Under the pieces are notes generated by a model that saw only the letters and a list, made by a program, of their open reading frames with translations, was not told the origin of the DNA and searched no databases. Source: Myxococcus eversor (GTDB lineage Bacteria > Myxococcota > Myxococcia > Myxococcales > Myxococcaceae). Taken from it: a stretch of DNA of 64,000 nt. Both the position numbers and the translations under genes were made by a program. Below, piece by piece: positions 25,808 to 34,690 of this stretch. Position 1 is the stretch's first letter. Each line of letters starts with the position of its first letter. Where the stretch lies: positions 310,001 through 374,000 of the forward strand of contig NZ_JAAIXY010000004.1 of the NCBI RefSeq assembly GCF_010894455.1, read 5' to 3'.

Positions 25808-26428
25808 ATGACGCGTTCGTTCGCAGTGGGTGGCGCCGTCCTTCTGGGCGCCCTGGTGCTGGGCAGTGGCTGCGCGAAGCGCGTGGAGGCGGAGCCGGAG
25901 AAGCAGGCCGCGTCCGGCAGCGTGTCGGACTACTACCCGCTCGCGGTGGGCAACCGGTGGACGTACCGGGTCAACGGCCGCGCCGACAAGCTCGTCACCG
26001 TCGAAATCCTCAAGCAGGAGGAGGGCTACTTCCACGACAACCAGGGCGGCCAGCTCTCGGTGGACGCCTACGGCCTGAGGGACCCCAAGCGCTATCTGCT
26101 GCGCGGGCCCCTGGAGACGGGTCACGCGTGGACCAACGTGGTGTCCGTGTCCTCCACGGAGCGCTACCAGATTGTCCAGGCGGGCAGCTCGTGTGACACG
26201 CCCGCGGGCAGCTTCCCGTCCTGTGTGCAGGTGGAGGGCCGCAACCGGGTGGATGCCCAGGCCACGCTCATCAACACCATGACGTTCGCCCCGGGGGTGG
26301 GGATGGTGCTGCTGGAGACGGCGCTGGAGACCGCCAGCCAGCGCATCCCCCAGACGCGCCTGGAGCTGACGAAGTACGAGCTGGAGGGCAGCCGTCCCCC
26401 GGCCGCGAGCACCCCTCCCGCCGGCTGA
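25808..26428 (+). CDS. Putative lipoprotein
   Basis: A 206-residue exported protein with a hydrophobic signal ending in L-G-S-G-C22. The mature part begins with an acidic/Glu-rich spacer, then SDYYPLAVGNRWTYRVNG, a start that is common in proteins of the YPL-x-x-G-N-x-W-x-Y type found in many myxobacterial and Bacteroidetes lipoproteins. The body is beta-rich and has two Cys (in SSCDTPAGSFPSC) that may form a disulfide. The C-terminus is Pro/Ala-rich. It follows the HEAT lipoprotein by 7 bp. Function unknown; envelope-located. Confidence 0.8.
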   Translation: MTRSFAVGGAVLLGALVLGSGCAKRVEAEPEKQAASGSVSDYYPLAVGNRWTYRVNGRADKLVTVEILKQEEGYFHDNQGGQLSVDAYGLRDPKRYLLRGPLETGHAWTNVVSVSSTERYQIVQAGSSCDTPAGSFPSCVQVEGRNRVDAQATLINTMTFAPGVGMVLLETALETASQRIPQTRLELTKYELEGSRPPAASTPPAG

Positions 26429-26526
26429 CCGCCGGGCCGGTGAACAGGGAAGGGCAGGCATCGGGGTGGGCGAGTTGAAAGCCCGTCCTCCGGTCCGTAC
26501 CCTTGCGCCTCGTGCGAGGTGCCGCC

Positions 26527-27546
26527 GTGCCCGTGGAAACGACTGAGCAGACGCAAGAGGAACTCATCCTGGGGTTCCTCTCCGAGAGTGGTGACGACTA
26601 CACCTCCGGCGAGGCCCTGTCGGGCAAGCTGGGCCTTTCCCGCACGGCCGTCTGGAAACGCGTGGAGGCGCTGCGGACCAAGGGCTACCGCATCGAGGCC
26701 ATCCCCGCCCGGGGCTACCGGCTGGTGGAGGTGCCGGACCGGCTCACCTCGCTGGAAGTGACTCCGCTCCTGGATACGCATGACCTGGGGCGCACCCTTC
26801 ACCACCACGCGGTGCTGGGCTCCACCAACGAGGTGGCCTTCCGGCTGGCGCAGGACGGCGCCGAGCACGGCGAAATCGTGGTCGCCGAGCAGCAGACCTC
26901 CGGCAAGGGCCGCCGGGGACGGGTGTGGGTGTCCCCACCGGGGCTCAACCTGTACTTCTCCGCCATCCTCCGCCCGGAGCTGCCGCCCCAGCGCGCGCCG
27001 GAGCTGACGCTGGTGGCCGCCGTGGCGCTGGCGGAGACGCTGCGCGAGTTCGGCACCGACGCCGCCATCAAATGGCCCAACGACGTCCAGATTGAGGGGC
27101 GCAAGGTGGCGGGCATCCTCACCGAGCTGTCGGCCGAGCCCGAGCGCGTCCACTTCGTCATCATCGGGGTGGGGGTCAACCTCAACTGCCAGGCGGAGCA
27201 CTTCCCGGAGGAGCTGCGGGAGGTGGCCACCTCGGTGTCGCTGGCCCGGGGCGAGCGCGTGCACCGCGCCCAGTTCGCCGCCCAGCTCTGGACCCGGCTG
27301 GAGGAGTGGTTGGACCTGTATCTGGAGACGGGCTTCGACGCGGTGCGCACCCGCTGGAAGGAGCTGTCCTCCACCCTGGGGCAGGACGTGCTGGTTCGTA
27401 CGGACCGCAACGAGCTGCGGGGGCTGGCGGTGGACATCGACCCCTCGGGGGCGCTGCTCGTGCGCACGGAGTCCGGGCAGGTGGAGCGCGTGCTGGCGGG
27501 GGACGTGGAGCAGTTGCGGCCCCGGCAGGCGCCGCGCACGCGGTAG
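26527..27546 (+). CDS. birA: Biotin-[acetyl-CoA-carboxylase] ligase / biotin repressor
   Basis: A 339-residue protein that makes biotinyl-AMP and attaches biotin to the carboxyl-carrier protein of acetyl-CoA carboxylase. Residues about 8-70 form a winged helix-turn-helix typical of group II BirA, so it may also repress biotin genes. The catalytic centre shows GSTNEVA, TSGKGRRGRVW (the GRGRxG-type biotinyl-AMP loop), IKWPNDV and KVAGILTE, followed by the C-terminal SH3-like domain. I chose GTG at 26527 because GAGG stands 7 nt upstream; a TTG at 26503 is in frame but unsupported. The coaX gene follows 54 bp later. Confidence 0.94.
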   Translation: MPVETTEQTQEELILGFLSESGDDYTSGEALSGKLGLSRTAVWKRVEALRTKGYRIEAIPARGYRLVEVPDRLTSLEVTPLLDTHDLGRTLHHHAVLGSTNEVAFRLAQDGAEHGEIVVAEQQTSGKGRRGRVWVSPPGLNLYFSAILRPELPPQRAPELTLVAAVALAETLREFGTDAAIKWPNDVQIEGRKVAGILTELSAEPERVHFVIIGVGVNLNCQAEHFPEELREVATSVSLARGERVHRAQFAAQLWTRLEEWLDLYLETGFDAVRTRWKELSSTLGQDVLVRTDRNELRGLAVDIDPSGALLVRTESGQVERVLAGDVEQLRPRQAPRTR

Positions 27547-27585
27547 GCGAAGGGCAAGTCGGTCCGCGACGAGGCACCTTCGGGG

Positions 27586-27591
27586 TAGAGT
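27586..27591 (+). promoter_or_regulatory. -10-like TAGAGT hexamer before coaX
   Basis: TAGAGT lies 9 nt before the ATG at 27601 and 6 nt before the in-frame GTG at 27598; no Shine-Dalgarno is seen. It resembles the hexamers before the MNIO and P1-peptidase genes, although the spacing is less exact. Candidate only. Confidence 0.3.
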
Positions 27592-27600
27592 GCGGGTGTG

Positions 27601-28371
27601 ATGCTCCTGGCCATCGACGTTGGTAACACCAACACCGTCCTCGGCGTGTTCGACGGCCGCAAGCTGCTCGACCACTGGCGGGTGGAGACCAGCACGCGGC
27701 GCACCTCGGACGAGTACGGCATCCTGGTGCGCCAGCTCTTCTCCCACAGCGGCATCGACGCGGCGAAGGTCGGCGCGGTGGCCGTGTCCAGCGTGGTGCC
27801 TCCGCTCCAGTTCAGCATGGAGAAGATGAGCGAGCGCTACTTCCGGCTGCGGCCCATGTTCGTCGGGCCGGGCGTGAAGACGGGCATGCCCATCCTCTAC
27901 GACAACCCGCGCGAGGTGGGCGCGGACCGCATCGTCAACGCGGTGGCCGCGTACGAGAAGCACCGCTCCGCCATCATCGTCGTGGACTTCGGCACCGCCA
28001 CCACGTTCGACGCGGTGTCCGCCCGGGGCGAGTACCTGGGCGGCTGCATCTGCCCTGGCATCAATATCTCCATGGAGGCCCTGTTCCAGAACGCCTCCAA
28101 GCTGCCGCGCGTGGAGTTCGCCCGGCCGCCGCACGTCATCGGCCGCAACACGGTGCACTCCATGCAGTCGGGCCTCGTGTACGGCTACGTGGGGCTGGTG
28201 GACGGCATCTGCGCGCGCATGCAGGTGGACCTGGGCCAACCCGCGAAAGTCATCGCCACCGGAGGCCTTGCCTCGTTGGTGGCCAGTGAATCCAAGGCCA
28301 TCCACGAAGTGGACGAGCTCCTCACGCTCGAGGGCCTGCGCATCATCTACGGAAGGAACCACGCGACATGA
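27601..28371 (+). CDS. coaX: Type III pantothenate kinase
   Basis: A 256-residue enzyme that phosphorylates pantothenate, the first step of coenzyme A synthesis. It shows the ASKHA-family signatures: [16 protein letters not shown] at the N-terminus, [30 protein letters not shown] and GGCICPGI near the middle, and ATGGLASLV near the end. Length equals the family norm. ATG at 27601 is chosen; GTG at 27598 is just before it. It overlaps the next gene by 4 bp (ATGA), so they are coupled. Confidence 0.96.
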   Translation: MLLAIDVGNTNTVLGVFDGRKLLDHWRVETSTRRTSDEYGILVRQLFSHSGIDAAKVGAVAVSSVVPPLQFSMEKMSERYFRLRPMFVGPGVKTGMPILYDNPREVGADRIVNAVAAYEKHRSAIIVVDFGTATTFDAVSARGEYLGGCICPGINISMEALFQNASKLPRVEFARPPHVIGRNTVHSMQSGLVYGYVGLVDGICARMQVDLGQPAKVIATGGLASLVASESKAIHEVDELLTLEGLRIIYGRNHAT

Positions 28372-29510
28372 CCACCGCCGCCCCCCACAACATTCCGGCG
28401 CCGCCCCCAGGCTGTCCCTTCAACGCGGAGTTCCTGCCGCCCAACCTGCGCAAGCACGTGGACCCGGCCGCGCCGGTGCCGCTGCGGATGATGGCGGCCA
28501 AGTCGCTGGTGCCTCTCAGCCCGTCGGACATGCTGGGCGCGCTGTACATGCTGACGTTCGACCCGGACGCGGCCGTGCGCGAGACGGCGGCGAAGACGTC
28601 CGCGGGCCTGCCGGACCGGATTCTCGGCTCCGCGCTGCGCGACGAGGACGTGCAGCCCCAGGTGCTGGGCTTCTTCCTGGGCATCCTGAAGGAGAAGGAC
28701 GCCTACGCGGAGATGCTCATCCTCAACTCCAACACGCCCGACGATGCGGTCGCGGCGGTGGCGCGCGAGTGCAGCGCGAAGCTGGCGGAGACGATTGGTC
28801 AGAACCAGCTGCGTCTCTTGCGGCACGAGGACATCCTGCGCAACCTCTGCTCCAACGCGCAGGCGCAGGTGTCGCTCATCGACAGCGTCTGTGACTTCGC
28901 GGTGCGCAGCGGCCTGGTGCTGGCGGACGTGCCGCAGATGAAGGCCGCGCGCGTGCGCCTGTTCGGACCGGAGGCCGCCGAGGCGCCGCCGGACCCGGGC
29001 CCCACCGCGAGTCAGGTCCTCCAGGAGCTGGGCGGCGAGGTGGCGGACGAGAACGCCGCGCCGCTGGAGGAGGGCAAGCGGCTGACGCTGGCGCAGCGGC
29101 TGATGAAGATGTCCATCGCGGAGAAGATCAAGCTGGCGACGCTGGGCAACAAGGAGGCCCGCACGGCGCTCATCCGCGAGACGAACAAGCTGGTGGCCGT
29201 GGCCGTCATCCGCAGCCCGCGAATCACCGACGGCGAGGTGCTGTCCTTCGCGGCCAACCGCGCGATGATGGACGACGTCCTGCGCGTCATCTACAGCAAC
29301 CGCGAGTGGACGAAGAACATCAAGGTGAAGCTGGCCCTGGTGAAGAACCCCAAGATACCGCTCACCGTCACCATGAAGTTCCTCAACTCGCTGCGCGACA
29401 ACGACATCAAGGACCTGAGCCGCGACAAGAACGTGCCCGCGGCCGTGCAGGGGTTCGCCAAGAAGATGTTGGAGAAGAAGAGCACGCCCAAGAAGACCGA
29501 CGACAAGTAG
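28368..29510 (+). CDS. HEAT-like repeat hypothetical protein
   Basis: A 380-residue, helix-rich, soluble protein that starts inside the coaX stop region (ATGA overlap). It contains repeated helical pairs such as [19 protein letters not shown] and [19 protein letters not shown], then near 275-345 [20 protein letters not shown] and [18 protein letters not shown], like HEAT/armadillo repeats. An acidic linker at about 205-240 divides it, and the C-terminus is lysine-rich. No catalytic motif is seen. Co-expression with pantothenate kinase is expected, but a role is not evident. Confidence 0.78.
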   Translation: MTTAAPHNIPAPPPGCPFNAEFLPPNLRKHVDPAAPVPLRMMAAKSLVPLSPSDMLGALYMLTFDPDAAVRETAAKTSAGLPDRILGSALRDEDVQPQVLGFFLGILKEKDAYAEMLILNSNTPDDAVAAVARECSAKLAETIGQNQLRLLRHEDILRNLCSNAQAQVSLIDSVCDFAVRSGLVLADVPQMKAARVRLFGPEAAEAPPDPGPTASQVLQELGGEVADENAAPLEEGKRLTLAQRLMKMSIAEKIKLATLGNKEARTALIRETNKLVAVAVIRSPRITDGEVLSFAANRAMMDDVLRVIYSNREWTKNIKVKLALVKNPKIPLTVTMKFLNSLRDNDIKDLSRDKNVPAAVQGFAKKMLEKKSTPKKTDDK

Positions 29511-29524
29511 GGGGCGGGGTGGGG

Positions 29525-29546
29525 GAGCCTTCCGGACGGGAGGCTC
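29525..29546. terminator. Short inverted repeat downstream of HEAT-like gene
   Basis: GAGCCT (29525-29530) and AGGCTC (29541-29546) form a 6-bp stem, flanked by GGGG and CCCC that could extend it. It lies 14 bp after the stop at 29510. No T tract. Confidence 0.4.
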
Positions 29547-29562
29547 GACCCCGGTGTCACAC

Positions 29563-29590
29563 CGCCCCGGGCACCAGGTGCTCCGGGGCG
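29563..29590. terminator. Strong hairpin between HEAT-like gene and frzS
   Basis: CGCCCCGG and GCACC (29563-29575) pair with GGTGC and CCGGGGCG (29577-29590), a near-perfect long stem with one bulged T. It lies 11 bp from the frzS stop at 29602 and between convergent genes, so it probably ends transcription from both sides, mainly frzS. Confidence 0.6.
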
Positions 29591-29601
29591 TTCGAGGTGC
29601 T

Positions 29602-31368
29602 TCAGGCCGCGGCTTCGTCGGCGTCGGCCACGGCGGAGGCGGGCTCCTCCAGGAGCTGCTGGGCGATGACGAGCGCCTTCTTCGTCTTCTCACGCAGCTT
29701 CTCGTCGTTCTTGATGCGCGCGTAGAGCTTCGTCACGCGCTCCTCGTTGCGGACCGCGGTGGCCTCCAGCTCGGAGATGCGCTTGCGCAGCTCGTCCGCC
29801 TCGTCCGCCGCGCGGGTGCCCTGCTCGGACAGCTCCGCCTGGGTCTGCTCCAGTTGGCCGCGCAGCTCCTCGGCCTCGCGCTGCGCCGTGTCCACCTGGG
29901 CGCGCAGGCCCTCGGCCTCCTCGTGCGCGGCCTGCACGTCCCCTTCGAGCTGCCCGGTGCGGTTGCGCAGCTCCTCCAGCTCGGCGTTGAGTCCGGCGAC
30001 CTGCGCGGCCTGCTGATCCAACTCCTCCTGGACGGTGGTGAGCCGGGCGGCGGCGCCGCGCGCCTCTTCCTTGGAGGTGGCGAGCTGCTGGTCCACGCGC
30101 TTGCGCTCCGCGGCGAGCGTGTCCGCGCGCGTGGTGAGCGTCTTGATCTGCGCGTCGCGCCGGGCCATCTCCGACTCGGCCGTGCTGGACTTCTGCTCCA
30201 GCTCCAGGTGCTGGTCCTTCAGCTCGACGATCTCCTGGTCCTTCTGGTTCAGCTCCGTCTTCAGGCGCAGGATCTCCTTGTCGCGCTTGTTGACGGCGTC
30301 GCGCAGGGCGAAGGTGTCCTTGTCGTTCTTCCCGACGGACGCGCGCGCGGTCTCCAACTCGGTGGCCTTGCCCTCCAGCTCCGACTCCAGCTCGCGGACC
30401 CGGTCCTCGGCCTGGGCGGCCACGCCGCGCGAATCCTCGAGCGACGCCTGCAACTCGGCGACCTTGGCGCGCAGGTTGCGCAGCTCCGAGGCGTCGGCGG
30501 CGGACGTGACGGGCGCGGCCGGGGTGGCGGCCACGGGCGCGGCGGTGGGGCGCGAAGGCGTGGCCGGCGGGGTGCGCGCGGGCGGCGGGGTGGAGGGCTT
30601 CGCCGGCTCGATGACCCTCAGCGGGGGCGGCGGGGCGGCGGCGGGCACGGGCATGAAGCCCACCACCGTCTTCTCCGAGTCATCCAGCGCGTCCAGGGCG
30701 TCATCCGCGTCCGAGCCGAGCGCGTCCAGGCTGGAGAAGTCCTCCTCCACGCCCTCCACGACGGCGTCGGGCGGCGCCTCGACGGGCTCCTCGTCCACGA
30801 GCGCGACGGGCTCCTCCGGGTCGGGCGAGGACATGTCGTTGAAGGCCGCGTCCAGATCCAGCTCTTCTCCGGCGACCGCGGGCTCCTCGCCCGTGTCCAC
30901 GGAGATCTCCTCGCCGAAGTCCGCCGTCATCGGCTCATCGCCGAGCGCGTCCAGGGTGAGGCTCTCGTCCACCAGGTCCTCGGAGACGGGCTGCTCCGGG
31001 AAGCCGATCAGCGCGCCCACGCGCTCCGTCAGGAGCTGGCCGTCCACCGGCATGGCCACGTACTCGTCCGCGTGCGCCTTCAGCTTGCGGTGCTGCGCGA
31101 AACCATCCGGGTTGCCGACGATGACGATGGGGACGTTCTTGAGGTCATCGTCCTTCTTCAGCTTGCCGCAGATGAGGTAGCCGTTCTGTCCGGCGGACAG
31201 CTCCACGGCCAGCACGACGAGGTCGGGGCGATCCCTGCGAATCTGCTCCACGCTGCCCTTGCCGTCGGCGGTGTCGTCCACCGTGAAGCCGCGTCCTTCC
31301 AGGACGGGCCGCAGCGTGGCGGCGAGGGCGGTGTCGCTCTTTTCGACGATCAGGATTTTCTTGGACAT
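29602..31368 (-). CDS. frzS: Social-motility protein FrzS (pseudo-receiver plus coiled coil)
   Basis: A 588-residue protein needed in Myxococcus for type IV pilus-based social motility; it localises at cell poles and moves between them. Residues 1-125 are a response-regulator-like receiver (SKKILIVE...), in which the usual phospho-acceptor Asp is Ala54 in VVLAVELS. Residues 126-285 are an acidic and Ala/Pro-rich linker with a characteristic LTLDALGDEPMTADFGEEI segment. Residues 286-575 form a very long heptad-patterned coiled coil. The start at 31368 fits the receiver N-terminus; an upstream in-frame ATG at 31425 adds unrelated residues. It neighbours the anti-sigma gene, as in M. xanthus. 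Confidence 0.95.
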   Translation of the reverse strand: MSKKILIVEKSDTALAATLRPVLEGRGFTVDDTADGKGSVEQIRRDRPDLVVLAVELSAGQNGYLICGKLKKDDDLKNVPIVIVGNPDGFAQHRKLKAHADEYVAMPVDGQLLTERVGALIGFPEQPVSEDLVDESLTLDALGDEPMTADFGEEISVDTGEEPAVAGEELDLDAAFNDMSSPDPEEPVALVDEEPVEAPPDAVVEGVEEDFSSLDALGSDADDALDALDDSEKTVVGFMPVPAAAPPPPLRVIEPAKPSTPPPARTPPATPSRPTAAPVAATPAAPVTSAADASELRNLRAKVAELQASLEDSRGVAAQAEDRVRELESELEGKATELETARASVGKNDKDTFALRDAVNKRDKEILRLKTELNQKDQEIVELKDQHLELEQKSSTAESEMARRDAQIKTLTTRADTLAAERKRVDQQLATSKEEARGAAARLTTVQEELDQQAAQVAGLNAELEELRNRTGQLEGDVQAAHEEAEGLRAQVDTAQREAEELRGQLEQTQAELSEQGTRAADEADELRKRISELEATAVRNEERVTKLYARIKNDEKLREKTKKALVIAQQLLEEPASAVADADEAAA

Positions 31369-31573
31369 GTAGGAACGGCCCGACCTGGGTGCGGCGCGCG
31401 CGGGCGCCACGAGTGACGGTGGCACGCGAGGAAAGAAGTGCCATCGAGGCTATCGGCCATGTCAGGGACCGTCAAATGTTCGGGCCGCACGAAAATCCGC
31501 CCGCCAAGCAGCCGGGCAGCCGCGATCAGCGCGCTACATGAAGGGCCCTGCGAGCATGCAAGGCACGACGTGT

Positions 31574-32455
31574 TCAGGGATACGAAGCGGGCTCGGCGGA
31601 GACAGCGGGGCGCGAGCGCTGGGGCCTCGGGAGTGTTTGATACGAGTAATTCCCGTCAGCCGACTCCAGCGTGCGCGGAGTGCTCGCCACGGTGGTGCCG
31701 TGCTCACGCTCATCCAGCATGCGGAGGATGTCGCGCTCGTCCATGTCGGTGACCATCTCGTAGACGACTTCGTGGTCCCGCCAGGTGACGATGTTGAAGC
31801 CCTGCGCGGAGTCCACCTCCACCGCGGGCAGCGCCTGGGGCCGTGCGCCGTCCTCGTCGGGGAGGACGAAGACGCCGAGCCGGCGCGTGGGCTCGCCCTC
31901 GTCGGGGAGCGTCTCGTAGCTGATGTACGCGACTTCGCGGCCGTTGAGGATGGAGATGCGGCCGCCCAGGGGCTTGGCCTTGGGGAGCTGCGGCAGGGCG
32001 ACGCGCGCGTCCACCTTGCCCTTGAACCAGGTCTCCAACTGCTCCGGCGCGGAGGAGGCGATTTCGAAGGGGAGCCCGCGCGAGTGGCGCTTGATGATCT
32101 CCTCTCGCGCCCGCCGCTGCCGCTCTCCGGCTTGATACGTGTACCAGCCCCCCGTCACCGTCACCACGACGAGGGCGACGGCGCCGGCGCGCAGCCACAC
32201 GCCATACTGCGCGCGGCGGTGCTCCTGATGGAGGCCTCGGGTGATTCCCGCGCGCAGGGAGTCCGGCGCGCGCATCTGCCTCACGGAGTCACGTGCGGCC
32301 CGGCGAAGGGCCAACTGCATGTTCCGCTCGTCCTCCACGCGCCCCTGACAAGCGGCGCACGTGGCGAGGTGGGATTCGAGGTCGACCCGCTCCTCCGGCT
32401 GAAATTCGCCGTCGAGATACGGGTACAAAAGCCGTTCGAGTTCCTGGCAGGTCAT
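31574..32455 (-). CDS. Anti-sigma factor with zinc-binding (ZAS) domain
   Basis: A 293-residue membrane protein. The N-terminal cytoplasmic domain has the ZAS zinc motif His29-x3-Cys33-x2-Cys36 (HLATCAAC) plus Cys3, typical of group 1 anti-sigma factors. One membrane helix is at about residues 86-104, and the C-terminal 185 residues would lie in the periplasm. It begins 23 bp after the stop of the ECF sigma gene, the standard arrangement, so it probably binds and inhibits that sigma factor and releases it after an envelope signal. The frzS gene follows downstream on the same strand after 205 bp. Confidence 0.88.
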   Translation of the reverse strand: MTCQELERLLYPYLDGEFQPEERVDLESHLATCAACQGRVEDERNMQLALRRAARDSVRQMRAPDSLRAGITRGLHQEHRRAQYGVWLRAGAVALVVVTVTGGWYTYQAGERQRRAREEIIKRHSRGLPFEIASSAPEQLETWFKGKVDARVALPQLPKAKPLGGRISILNGREVAYISYETLPDEGEPTRRLGVFVLPDEDGARPQALPAVEVDSAQGFNIVTWRDHEVVYEMVTDMDERDILRMLDEREHGTTVASTPRTLESADGNYSYQTLPRPQRSRPAVSAEPASYP

Positions 32456-32478
32456 GGGCGCGCGGTAGGAACCTGTTT

Positions 32479-33120
32479 CTACCCCGTCTTCTTCCTTTGA
32501 CGATACTCTTCGAGATTCGCCGGAGTATCGGCCCCGTCACCCTCGTGACGGAAGACCCCCTGGCCCACCGCGTACTCGCGCAGCGTCTTCTGCAGGAGTT
32601 TGCGTCCGCGGAACAGGCGGCTCATCACCGTGCCCACGGGGCACTCGAGAATCTCGGCGATCTCCTTGTAGGAGAACTCCTGCAGGTCCGCGAGGATGAC
32701 CACCAGTCGGAAGTCGATGGGAAGCGAGTCGATGGCGCGCAGCACGTCGTCCGACAGGAGCCTGTCGAAGAAGTACTGCTCCGGGTTGGCCGCGAAGTCC
32801 GTCGCGTCCCGGCTGACGAAGCGCTCGTGGACCGCCTCGCGCTCCACGCCCTCCACCACCGTGCGCTCCTTCACCTTCCGCCGATAGCGGTTGATGAACG
32901 TGTTCGTGAGGATCTTGAAGAGCCAGGCCTTGATGTTGGTGCCCCGCTCGAACTTGTCGAAGAACCGGTAGGCCCTCATGCAGGTGTCCTGCACCAGGTC
33001 CTCCGCATCTCTTTCGTTCTTCGTCAGGCGCAGGGCCGCCGAGTACAGCGGGTCCAGGTGGGCCAGCGCCAGTTCCTCGAATTCCTGCTTCGTCCGGTTG
33101 GGTTGTCTGAAATCCAACAT
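32479..33120 (-). CDS. rpoE1: ECF RNA polymerase sigma factor, probable RpoE1
   Basis: A 213-residue ECF sigma factor. Region 2 (about 20-90) carries the [18 protein letters not shown] helix and the [21 protein letters not shown] segment. Region 4 (about 135-190) includes the [25 protein letters not shown] helix-turn-helix. ATG at 33120 has GGAAGG 6 nt upstream and fits family length; an earlier ATG at 33186 is less likely. The order sigma, anti-sigma, frzS near the frz genes matches the M. xanthus rpoE1 locus, where rpoE1 influences motility; the name rests on that context. Confidence 0.88.
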   Translation of the reverse strand: MLDFRQPNRTKQEFEELALAHLDPLYSAALRLTKNERDAEDLVQDTCMRAYRFFDKFERGTNIKAWLFKILTNTFINRYRRKVKERTVVEGVEREAVHERFVSRDATDFAANPEQYFFDRLLSDDVLRAIDSLPIDFRLVVILADLQEFSYKEIAEILECPVGTVMSRLFRGRKLLQKTLREYAVGQGVFRHEGDGADTPANLEEYRQRKKTG

Positions 33121-33175
33121 GTCCCGCCTTCCAAAGGCCCGAAACAATTGGGGAATGAGTTGTCGCCTGCCCCTC

Positions 33176-33203
33176 AATGTATGCATGGGAACAGAAGTCG
33201 CAA
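33176..33203 (-). promoter_or_regulatory. Possible promoter of the ECF sigma gene
   Basis: On the minus strand TTGCGA (33203-33198) and TACATT (33181-33176) are separated by 16 bp, 55 bp upstream of the sigma start. Each box matches four of six consensus positions. Weak prediction; an ECF-type autoregulated promoter is also possible. Confidence 0.3.
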
Positions 33204-33294
33204 CAACGGCTTCCCAGTCACACCCGCCCGTCCGGTCGCTTCGGGTACGGCAGACTCCCGACGGGGTACTTTATTCCCCACCATCAATAACGAA

Positions 33295-33327
33295 GGGGAG
33301 ACGGGATGTCGCCATCCGCGTCTCCCC
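33295..33327 (-). terminator. Intrinsic terminator of ald
   Basis: GGGGAGACG-GGATG (33295-33308) pairs with CATCC and CGTCTCCCC (33313-33327) with a TCGC loop and a single bulged G. It lies 38 bp after the ald stop (33365). On the minus strand it is followed by a T-rich TTCGTTATT, as expected for a rho-independent terminator. Confidence 0.7.
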
Positions 33328-33364
33328 TCCAGGTGGGGCCTCGGCTGTCAGGCCGCTCTACAGG

Positions 33365-34489
33365 CTACTTGCCGCTGAGCGCGTCCAGGATGGGGCGGTA
33401 GTCGTACCCCAGGTCCTTGGCGACGGCCTCGTAGGTGATGTGGCCGTTGTAGGTGTTCATCGCACGGGCCAGGGCGCGGTCGGACTTCACGGCCTCCACC
33501 AGGCCCATGTCGGCGATCTTCCGCGAGTAGGGGCGGGTGGTGTTGGTGAGCGCGTACGTGGACGTCTGGGGCACGGCGCCGGGCATGTTGGCGACGCAGT
33601 AGTGGACGACGCCGTGCACGACGAACGTGGGGTTGTCGTGGGTGGTGGGCTTGCACGTTTCAATGCAGCCGCCCTGGTCCACCGCGACGTCGACGACGAC
33701 GGCGCCCGGGGTCATCTCCGCGATGAGGGCCTCGGAGACGAGCTTGGGGGCCTTGCCGCCGGGGATGAGCACCGCGCCGACGACGAGGTCCGCCTCGCGC
33801 ACGGACGTGGCGATGGACTCCGTGTCGGAGGCCAGCACGCTGACGCGGCCGAGGAACACGTCGTCCAGGTAGGTGAGGCGCTCCAGGTTGACGTCGAGGA
33901 TGGTGACCTCGGCGCCCATGCCCACCGCCACCTTGGCGGCGCAGAGTCCGACGACGCCGCCGCCGATGACGGTGACGCGGCCGCGGCGCACGCCGGGCAC
34001 GCCGCCCAGGAGGATTCCCTTGCCGCCGTGGGCCTTCTCCAGCGAGGCCGCGCCCACCTGGATGGCCATCTTCCCGGCCACTTCGCTCATGGGCTTGAGC
34101 AGGGGCAGGCTGCCGTCATCCAGCTGCAGCGTCTCGTACGCGACGGCCGCTGCCTTCTTCTTCACCAACGTCTTCGTCAGCTCCGGGTCCACGCCGGCCA
34201 GATGGAAGTAGGTGTAGATGATCTGCCCGGGCTGGATGCGCTCGTACTCCGGCGCGATGGGCTCCTTCACCTTGACGATCATCTCCGCGCGCTTCCACAC
34301 CTCGTCCGCGCTGGCGACGAGCTGCGCGCCGACGCGCTGGTACTCCGAGTCGGGGATGCCTGAGCCGACGCCGGCGTTCGTCTCGACCAACACCGTGTGG
34401 CCCGCGCTCGTGAGCGCGCGCACGCCCGCAGGCACCATGCCAACGCGGTACTCACGGGTTTTGATCTCCTTGGGAACTCCGACGATCAC
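33365..34489 (-). CDS. ald: Alanine dehydrogenase
   Basis: A 374-residue NAD-dependent enzyme converting L-alanine to pyruvate and ammonia. It starts [19 protein letters not shown], the canonical Ald N-terminus with substrate-binding Arg and Lys; Lys and His appear at VKVKEP and TYFHLAG. The Rossmann NAD site is [15 protein letters not shown], and a [14 protein letters not shown] segment follows. The start is GTG at 34489 with CGGAGG 5 nt upstream. It is divergent from the radical SAM gene, with two palindromic sequences in the shared 200-bp region. Alanine catabolism is relevant for amino-acid-fed myxobacteria; a known role in development exists for Ald of M. xanthus. Confidence 0.96.
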   Translation of the reverse strand: MIVGVPKEIKTREYRVGMVPAGVRALTSAGHTVLVETNAGVGSGIPDSEYQRVGAQLVASADEVWKRAEMIVKVKEPIAPEYERIQPGQIIYTYFHLAGVDPELTKTLVKKKAAAVAYETLQLDDGSLPLLKPMSEVAGKMAIQVGAASLEKAHGGKGILLGGVPGVRRGRVTVIGGGVVGLCAAKVAVGMGAEVTILDVNLERLTYLDDVFLGRVSVLASDTESIATSVREADLVVGAVLIPGGKAPKLVSEALIAEMTPGAVVVDVAVDQGGCIETCKPTTHDNPTFVVHGVVHYCVANMPGAVPQTSTYALTNTTRPYSRKIADMGLVEAVKSDRALARAMNTYNGHITYEAVAKDLGYDYRPILDALSGK

Positions 34490-34569
34490 GACTGCCTCCG
34501 AAAGGGACTGAAAAAAGCGCGCGGACCGTAACGAGGCCCCCTGAGGGAATCAAGGCATCCCCCGAAGCA

Positions 34570-34583
34570 GGACACATGTCTCC
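34570..34583. promoter_or_regulatory. Near-palindrome in the ald / radical SAM intergenic region
   Basis: GGACACATGTCTCC is palindromic at 12 of 14 positions, 80 bp upstream of the ald start. It could be a dimeric regulator's operator. No regulator gene is adjacent. Confidence 0.3.
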
Positions 34584-34610
34584 GGTGAGCCCTTGTTACC
34601 CCAGAAGGAT

Positions 34611-34637
34611 GACGCGTGGCGTTGAATGCAACGCGTC
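34611..34637. promoter_or_regulatory. Inverted repeat in the ald / radical SAM intergenic region
   Basis: GACGCGT (34611-34617) and ACGCGTC (34631-34637) are exact inverted arms separated by 13 bp that also contain GCGTTG. This may be an operator for either divergent gene. Confidence 0.35.
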
Positions 34638-34677
34638 TCATCGCGCTTCGACGTCGAAAGAGAAGGGGGGCCAGTGA

Positions 34678-34683
34678 TAGTTA
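34678..34683 (+). promoter_or_regulatory. -10-like TAGTTA hexamer before radical SAM gene (leaderless candidate)
   Basis: TAGTTA is 7 nt before the ATG at 34691, with no Shine-Dalgarno. Transcription would begin at the start codon. Confidence 0.35.
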
Positions 34684-34690
34684 GCGTCGC

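Noticed and set aside
29554..31416. 620-codon plus-strand frame opposite frzS
   Set aside because: Leu/Gly/Arg-rich sequence produced by the coiled-coil codons of frzS on the other strand.
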